Assembly (NCBI RefSeq): GCF_014203355.1
Contig: NZ_JACHIR010000002.1
Span: forward strand, 310,001-374,000
Length of the DNA stretch: 64,000 bases
Origin: Kutzneria kofuensis
GTDB taxonomy: Bacteria; Actinomycetota; Actinomycetes; Mycobacteriales; Pseudonocardiaceae
Direction of reading: 5' to 3'
Positions within the stretch are counted from its first letter, which is position 1. Each line of letters starts with the position of its first letter. The position numbers and the translations under genes are program-made. The notes below the pieces were generated by a model, which was given only the letters and a program-made list of their open reading frames with translations, did no database searches and had not been told where the DNA came from. Positions 60,683 through 64,000 of the stretch are shown in pieces.

Positions 60683-61159
60683 TCAGGACCGGGCCGCGGC
60701 CAGCTCCTGCTGCACGGCACGGCGGGCGGGCCGCTCGGGCAGGTCCGGCGCCTCGCCGAGCATGCGCTGCCGGACGATGTTCCAGTCGGTGACGAACATC
60801 CGCCAGTGGAACCGGCCGTCGTCGCCGGCCCGGCACATGTCCATGTAGTCCCAGCTGATCCGGTCGCCGGTGGCGGGCACGCCGAGGAAGTCGCCCCGGT
60901 GCGTGGCGGTGACCCGGCCCCGCACGGCGATCATGTCGGCGCTCTCCACCACGTCGTCGACCGTCACCTCGAAATCGGTGAACGCGGCGCCGTAGCCGGC
61001 GTTGAAGTTGGCCATCGCGGTGTCGACACCGACCGTCCAGCCGGTCAGGCCGAGGCAGTTCTCGACGAGGTTCTCGTCGAGAACCTCGGACAGCCGGTCG
61101 TACTCGCCGCCGTCGAGGATCGCGCGGTAGCGCCGATAGGTGTCAAGCATCTTTCCCAT
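60683..61159 (-). CDS. SnoaL-like polyketide cyclase/ester cyclase family protein, 158 aa
   Basis: NTF2-like fold: MLDTYRRYRAILDGGEYDRL, SEVLDENLVENCLGLTGWTV, ANFNAGYGAAFTDFEVTVDD, VVESADMIAVRGRVTATHRG and FLGVPATGDRISWDYMDMCR are in the order typical of SnoaL ester cyclases. DGRFHWRMFVTDWNIVRQRM and a C-terminal tail follow. AGGAG precedes ATG 61159. The divergent LysR gene starts 57 bp away and probably controls it. The substrate is unknown. Confidence 0.87.
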   Translation of the reverse strand: MGKMLDTYRRYRAILDGGEYDRLSEVLDENLVENCLGLTGWTVGVDTAMANFNAGYGAAFTDFEVTVDDVVESADMIAVRGRVTATHRGDFLGVPATGDRISWDYMDMCRAGDDGRFHWRMFVTDWNIVRQRMLGEAPDLPERPARRAVQQELAAARS

Positions 61160-61216
61160 GAGGAACTCCTGTTCCGACGTCCGGTGGACCACCGGGACCG
61201 CCGATACGATGGGGTG

Positions 61217-62152
61217 GTGGCGGATCTGAACCTGCGGTTGCTGCGGTACTTCGCCGCCGTCGGCGCGGAGCGGCACATCGGCCGCGCGGCGCAGCGCCTG
61301 TTCATCACCCAGCCCGCACTGAGCAAGCAGATCCACCGGCTCGAGGACGAACTGGGCGTCCGCCTGGTCAAACGGGTCGGCCGCGGCATCGACCTGACCG
61401 AGGCCGGCCAGGCGCTGCTGGACGTGGTTCCGGCGCTGCTCGATCACGCCGACGAGGTACTGGAAACCGTGGTGCGCACGGGAAACGGGCGCCACGGCCG
61501 GGTCCGGCTGGGTTTCGTGCCCGGCGCCACCGCGTTGGCCTCCGACCTGCTGCGCGACGTCGGTCACCACCTGCCCGACCTGGACATGGAATCGTGCCGG
61601 GTCGGCTGGGTCGAGCCCGGGCTCTCCCTCCTGCGGGACGAGGTCGATCTGTGCCTGCTGCGGCCCCCGATCGACGAGGCCGGACTGAGCACGCACCGCG
61701 TGCTGAGCGAGCCGAGGGTCGCCGGCTTCCACGCGGATCACCCGCTGGCCGGAGCCACGGAGCTGAGGATCGCTCAGTTACGCGACGAACCGGTGATCGA
61801 CACCTCCTTCCAGCGCGACTACTGGGCGGTGGACCCGCGCCCCGACGGCACGGTCCCGCGGCGCGGCCCGCGGGCCGACTCGGTGGAGGACATGCTCGCG
61901 ATCGTCGCGGCGGGGCAGGCCATGTGCATCACCTCCGCGTCGATCGCGAGCATGTTCCCCGGTCCGGCCGTGTCGTTCGTGCCGATCTCCGACATCGCCC
62001 CCACCGAGGTGCACCTGGCCTGGCGGACCGGGGATCTCTCCCCCGCCGCGGCCAGAGTCGTGCACCTCGTCGTGGGCGGCGGTCACAGTCGCGCCGACAG
62101 GTGCTCGGCCGCCGCTGTGACCGCGTCGTCGACCGTCGCGTCGTCGTCGTAG
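61217..62152 (+). CDS. LysR family transcriptional regulator, about 311 aa
   Basis: N-terminal HTH: LNLRLLRYFAAVGAERHIGR, AAQRLFITQPALSKQIHRLE and DELGVRLVKRVGRGIDLTEA. The effector-binding domain has VRLGFVPGATALASDLLRDV, GLSLLRDEVDLCLLRPPIDE and EDMLAIVAAGQAMCITSASI. GTG 61214 or 61217 is the start, with no clear ribosome binding site, so a leaderless transcript is possible. Codon 188 is TTA. The C-terminal 23 residues (GGGHSRADRCSAAAVTASST) look unstructured and overlap the convergent hydrolase gene by 70 bp. Likely targets are the divergent SnoaL gene and perhaps the three-gene operon beyond. Confidence 0.9.
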   Translation: MADLNLRLLRYFAAVGAERHIGRAAQRLFITQPALSKQIHRLEDELGVRLVKRVGRGIDLTEAGQALLDVVPALLDHADEVLETVVRTGNGRHGRVRLGFVPGATALASDLLRDVGHHLPDLDMESCRVGWVEPGLSLLRDEVDLCLLRPPIDEAGLSTHRVLSEPRVAGFHADHPLAGATELRIAQLRDEPVIDTSFQRDYWAVDPRPDGTVPRRGPRADSVEDMLAIVAAGQAMCITSASIASMFPGPAVSFVPISDIAPTEVHLAWRTGDLSPAAARVVHLVVGGGHSRADRCSAAAVTASSTVASSS

Positions 62153-62985
62153 AAGTCGAACTGGGTGCCCGAGCGCCAGCGCAGCTCGCACGGGCCGGAC
62201 ACCTTGTCGGCGAACCGGCGGATGCCGTCCGGGATGGCGGCGTCCTCGCTGTGCACGGCCAGCAGCGGCACATCGACCTGGGGCGCCACCGAGATCGGGT
62301 CGAAGGTCAGCCAGGTCGGCCAGCTCATGGTGGCCAGCCGGTTGGGCCACTGCTCGATCGCGCCCCGGGCCGCGTTCAGGTAGTAGTCGATCGGGCCGTA
62401 CATGGCCGCGGTCGGGTCGGTGTCACTGACCGCCGGCACGTACTCCACCTGCCCGGTCTCCTCCCAACGCACGCGGGCCCGTTGCCCCGCCTCGATCTTC
62501 TCGCGCACGCCGTCCTCGCCGCCGTAGACGGCCCGCACCAGCTCGGCGTCGTGCAGCCACGGCGCGACCAGGGCCAGCGCCCGGATCCGCTCGTCGCGGG
62601 CCGCCGCCACGCAGACGTAGCCGGCTCCGGCGCACACGCCCAGCGCGCCGATCCGGTCGGCGTCGACCGCCGGGTGGTTCGACAGGAAGTCGACCGCCGC
62701 CACGATGTCGGCGACCTTGCTCTCGGGCGACTCGAACTCCCGCGGCTGCCCGTCGGACTCGCCGTAGTGGCGGAAGTCGAAGGCCAGCGCGGTCAGGCCG
62801 CGGGCGGCCAGCTCGGCCGCGTACCGGCCGGCCATCTGCTCCTTGACGGTGGTCCAGGAACCGGCGACGACCGCCGCCGGTCCCCGCTCGCCCTCGTCTC
62901 GGCCGGCGATGTAGAGGGTGCCGCGGAGCACGCAGTCGCCGCTGGCGAACTCCACGGACTCGGTCCGGTATAGCTTGTCCACCAC
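62083..62985 (-). CDS. Alpha/beta hydrolase with Cys at the nucleophile elbow, 300 aa
   Basis: VDKLYRTESVEFASGDCVLR and GTLYIAGRDEGERGPAAVVA start the fold; GLTALAFDFRHYGESDGQPR is the strand with the conserved Asp. The nucleophile elbow RIGALGVCAGAGYVCVAAAR reads G-x-C-x-G, as in dienelactone-hydrolase-type enzymes, instead of Ser. An acid Asp in VDVPLLAVHSEDAAIPDG and a C-terminal FYDDDATVDD segment follow; I do not see a clear catalytic His. AGGAGAGG precedes the first GTG at 62985. It is the third gene of the operon after two SnoaL-like genes. Confidence 0.85.
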   Translation of the reverse strand: MVDKLYRTESVEFASGDCVLRGTLYIAGRDEGERGPAAVVAGSWTTVKEQMAGRYAAELAARGLTALAFDFRHYGESDGQPREFESPESKVADIVAAVDFLSNHPAVDADRIGALGVCAGAGYVCVAAARDERIRALALVAPWLHDAELVRAVYGGEDGVREKIEAGQRARVRWEETGQVEYVPAVSDTDPTAAMYGPIDYYLNAARGAIEQWPNRLATMSWPTWLTFDPISVAPQVDVPLLAVHSEDAAIPDGIRRFADKVSGPCELRWRSGTQFDFYDDDATVDDAVTAAAEHLSARL

Positions 62986-63013
62986 TGTTCCTCTCCTCGT
63001 GTGCGGGAAGCCC

Positions 63014-63436
63014 TCAGCCCAGCAGGGCACGGTTGCCCTCGGCCCAGGCCAGGTCGAAGGTGATCGCGCGGATGCGCCAGTCGCCGTCCTCGGCGGTCAG
63101 CTCGAACCGGAAGTCGCCGCCTATCCGCCAGACCGGGGCGCCCCGGTCGTTCGGCGCCTCGTGGGTGGACTGCACGGCCGCCACGACCGTGGCCGCCGTC
63201 GCGGTCCGCTCCTGGACGAGGTAGTTGGCGGTGAGATGCTGGGTCAGCCGGAACCGGCTGAGCCCGTCGCGCCAGCCGGCCACGAGCTCGGCGGCGGTCA
63301 TCTCCTGCGGGCTGCCGCCGTAGAGGCTCGTGTAGTCCATGCGCACGGTCGGCGCGAAGACGGTCTCCAGGGCCGCCCACTCACGATGATCGGCGTGCCA
63401 GGCCATCCGGACGCAGGTCTCCAGGACGCAGGACAC
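63014..63436 (-). CDS. SnoaL-like (NTF2-fold) protein, 140 aa
   Basis: ETCVRMAWHADHREWAALET, VFAPTVRMDYTSLYGGSPQE, LTQHLTANYLVQERTATAAT and VAAVQSTHEAPNDRGAPVWR match the SnoaL_4 family, ending with a DGDWRIRAITFDLAWAEGN strand. The GTG start at 63436 lies 4 bp after the stop of the preceding SnoaL-like gene, so translation is coupled. It is followed after 28 bp by the hydrolase. A small-molecule dehydratase or cyclase role is typical of the fold, but no substrate is evident. Confidence 0.85.
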   Translation of the reverse strand: MSCVLETCVRMAWHADHREWAALETVFAPTVRMDYTSLYGGSPQEMTAAELVAGWRDGLSRFRLTQHLTANYLVQERTATAATVVAAVQSTHEAPNDRGAPVWRIGGDFRFELTAEDGDWRIRAITFDLAWAEGNRALLG

Positions 63437-63440
63437 CGGA

Positions 63441-63878
63441 CTACCCGGCCTCGCCGCGGATGGCCCGCAGGATCTCGGACGGATCGGTGTAGGACATCCA
63501 GCGCACGATCCGGCCGTCCCGGACGGTCAGCCACTGCACGAACTCGATCTCGAAGTCCTGGCCGGTCGCCTTCACGGTGGAGATCTCGTGGATCACGCCG
63601 GCGGCGTGCTCACCCTGGGCGATGACCCGCAGCACTTCCTCCCGCTTGACGTCGACCGTGTCGAGGAAGAGCCGGAACGACTCGCGCACCTGGTCGACGC
63701 CACGCCACGTGCCGATCCAGTTCATGTCGGTGTTGTAGCCGGGCACCGGGATGTAGTTGACGAACTCGACGTCGTCGGCCATCAGCGCCAGCGCGCCCTC
63801 GCCGTCGCCGGAGGTCAGCCGCTCGAACCACTGTCGGGCCACGATCTCGGTCGTGGCAGTCTGCTCTGCCGTGGACAT
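63441..63878 (-). CDS. SnoaL-like (NTF2-fold) protein, 145 aa
   Basis: EIVARQWFERLTSGDGEGAL, ALMADDVEFVNYIPVPGYNT, VDQVRESFRLFLDTVDVKRE and GRIVRWMSYTDPSEILRAIR follow the SnoaL family pattern. GGAGGGGCG precedes ATG 63878. It is the first gene of the three-gene operon with the second SnoaL-like protein and the hydrolase. The remaining 122 bp to the window edge hold an AACCGGTT palindrome and probably the promoter; no further gene is supported there. Confidence 0.87.
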   Translation of the reverse strand: MSTAEQTATTEIVARQWFERLTSGDGEGALALMADDVEFVNYIPVPGYNTDMNWIGTWRGVDQVRESFRLFLDTVDVKREEVLRVIAQGEHAAGVIHEISTVKATGQDFEIEFVQWLTVRDGRIVRWMSYTDPSEILRAIRGEAG

Positions 63879-64000
63879 CGCCCCTCCGCAGGATATTTCC
63901 GCCAAAAAAGGAATGGGACCCGATCCGGAATCGATAACCGGTTCACTTACATCGGGTACCAGTAGAGCCCAGGTCCGCCGAACCGACAACGCGGGCGACT

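Overview
The window is very GC-rich (roughly 70%), has short intergenic gaps, many ATGA or GTGA start/stop overlaps and frequent GTG starts. Its gene content (AfsR/SARP regulator, mycothiol-type DinB protein, ECF42 sigma factor with a YCII partner, GlgE pathway, several LacI, TetR and MarR regulators, an EndoH-type GH18) points to a filamentous actinomycete. A Pseudonocardiales soil organism is my best guess; that is inference. At least four genes carry the rare leucine codon TTA. I saw no tRNA, rRNA or CRISPR array.

Region 1 (1-7663): a minus-strand plant-polysaccharide operon. A DeoR-type repressor with a LacI-type sensor domain is followed by a 2-hydroxyacid dehydrogenase, a DUF2264 protein, secreted GH9 and GH6 cellulases and a sugar isomerase/epimerase cut by the window edge. 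The same 16-bp operator lies before and after the repressor gene. Region 2 (7700-24730): mostly single genes and divergent pairs. They include an unusual short P450 with a MarR regulator, an EndoH-like GH18, an acetoacetate-decarboxylase-like protein, an orphan branched-chain amino acid binding lipoprotein, a SARP regulator, a TetR with a SnoaL-like target, an ECF sigma factor/YCII pair, and a secreted carboxylesterase behind a perfect 24-bp palindrome.

Region 3 (24766-42149): an L-arabinose regulon. A long minus-strand run carries LacI-2, alditol oxidase, LacI-1, a YtfQRT-YjfF-like sugar importer, araB, araD, araA and a second ChvE/MmsAB-like importer. A divergent secreted GH54 alpha-L-arabinofuranosidase lies beside it. 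Five 14-bp operators matching TGTTANCGNTAACA are spread over it; one is inside the araB coding sequence and one fills the whole gap between LacI-2 and the oxidase. The logic is: GH54 releases arabinose, the importers bring it in, and AraA, AraB and AraD convert it to xylulose 5-phosphate.

Region 4 (42185-52168): an 11-gene, tightly packed minus-strand operon that I cannot match to a described system. In transcription order it encodes an NTF2-like/ankyrin protein, a muconolactone-isomerase-like protein, a double EthD-like protein, DJ-1/PfpI, a benzoylformate-decarboxylase-like ThDP enzyme, a second DJ-1/PfpI, an enlarged AGE-family epimerase, a STAS anti-anti-sigma factor, an RsbW-like kinase, an RsbU-like phosphatase with a degenerate receiver, and a MinD/ParA-like protein that has lost both Walker A lysines. 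It couples an unknown small-molecule pathway to a partner-switching module, and a sigma-B-like promoter candidate lies upstream. This is the most promising undescribed system here.

Region 5 (52499-59372): divergent from it is the GlgE alpha-glucan operon, glgE-treS-pep2-glgB; treS has an apparent one-base frameshift near its 3' end. Region 6 (59474-64000): an IS701-transposase-like protein that appears to lack the first catalytic Asp, a SnoaL/LysR divergent pair, and a three-gene operon with two SnoaL-like proteins and an alpha/beta hydrolase.
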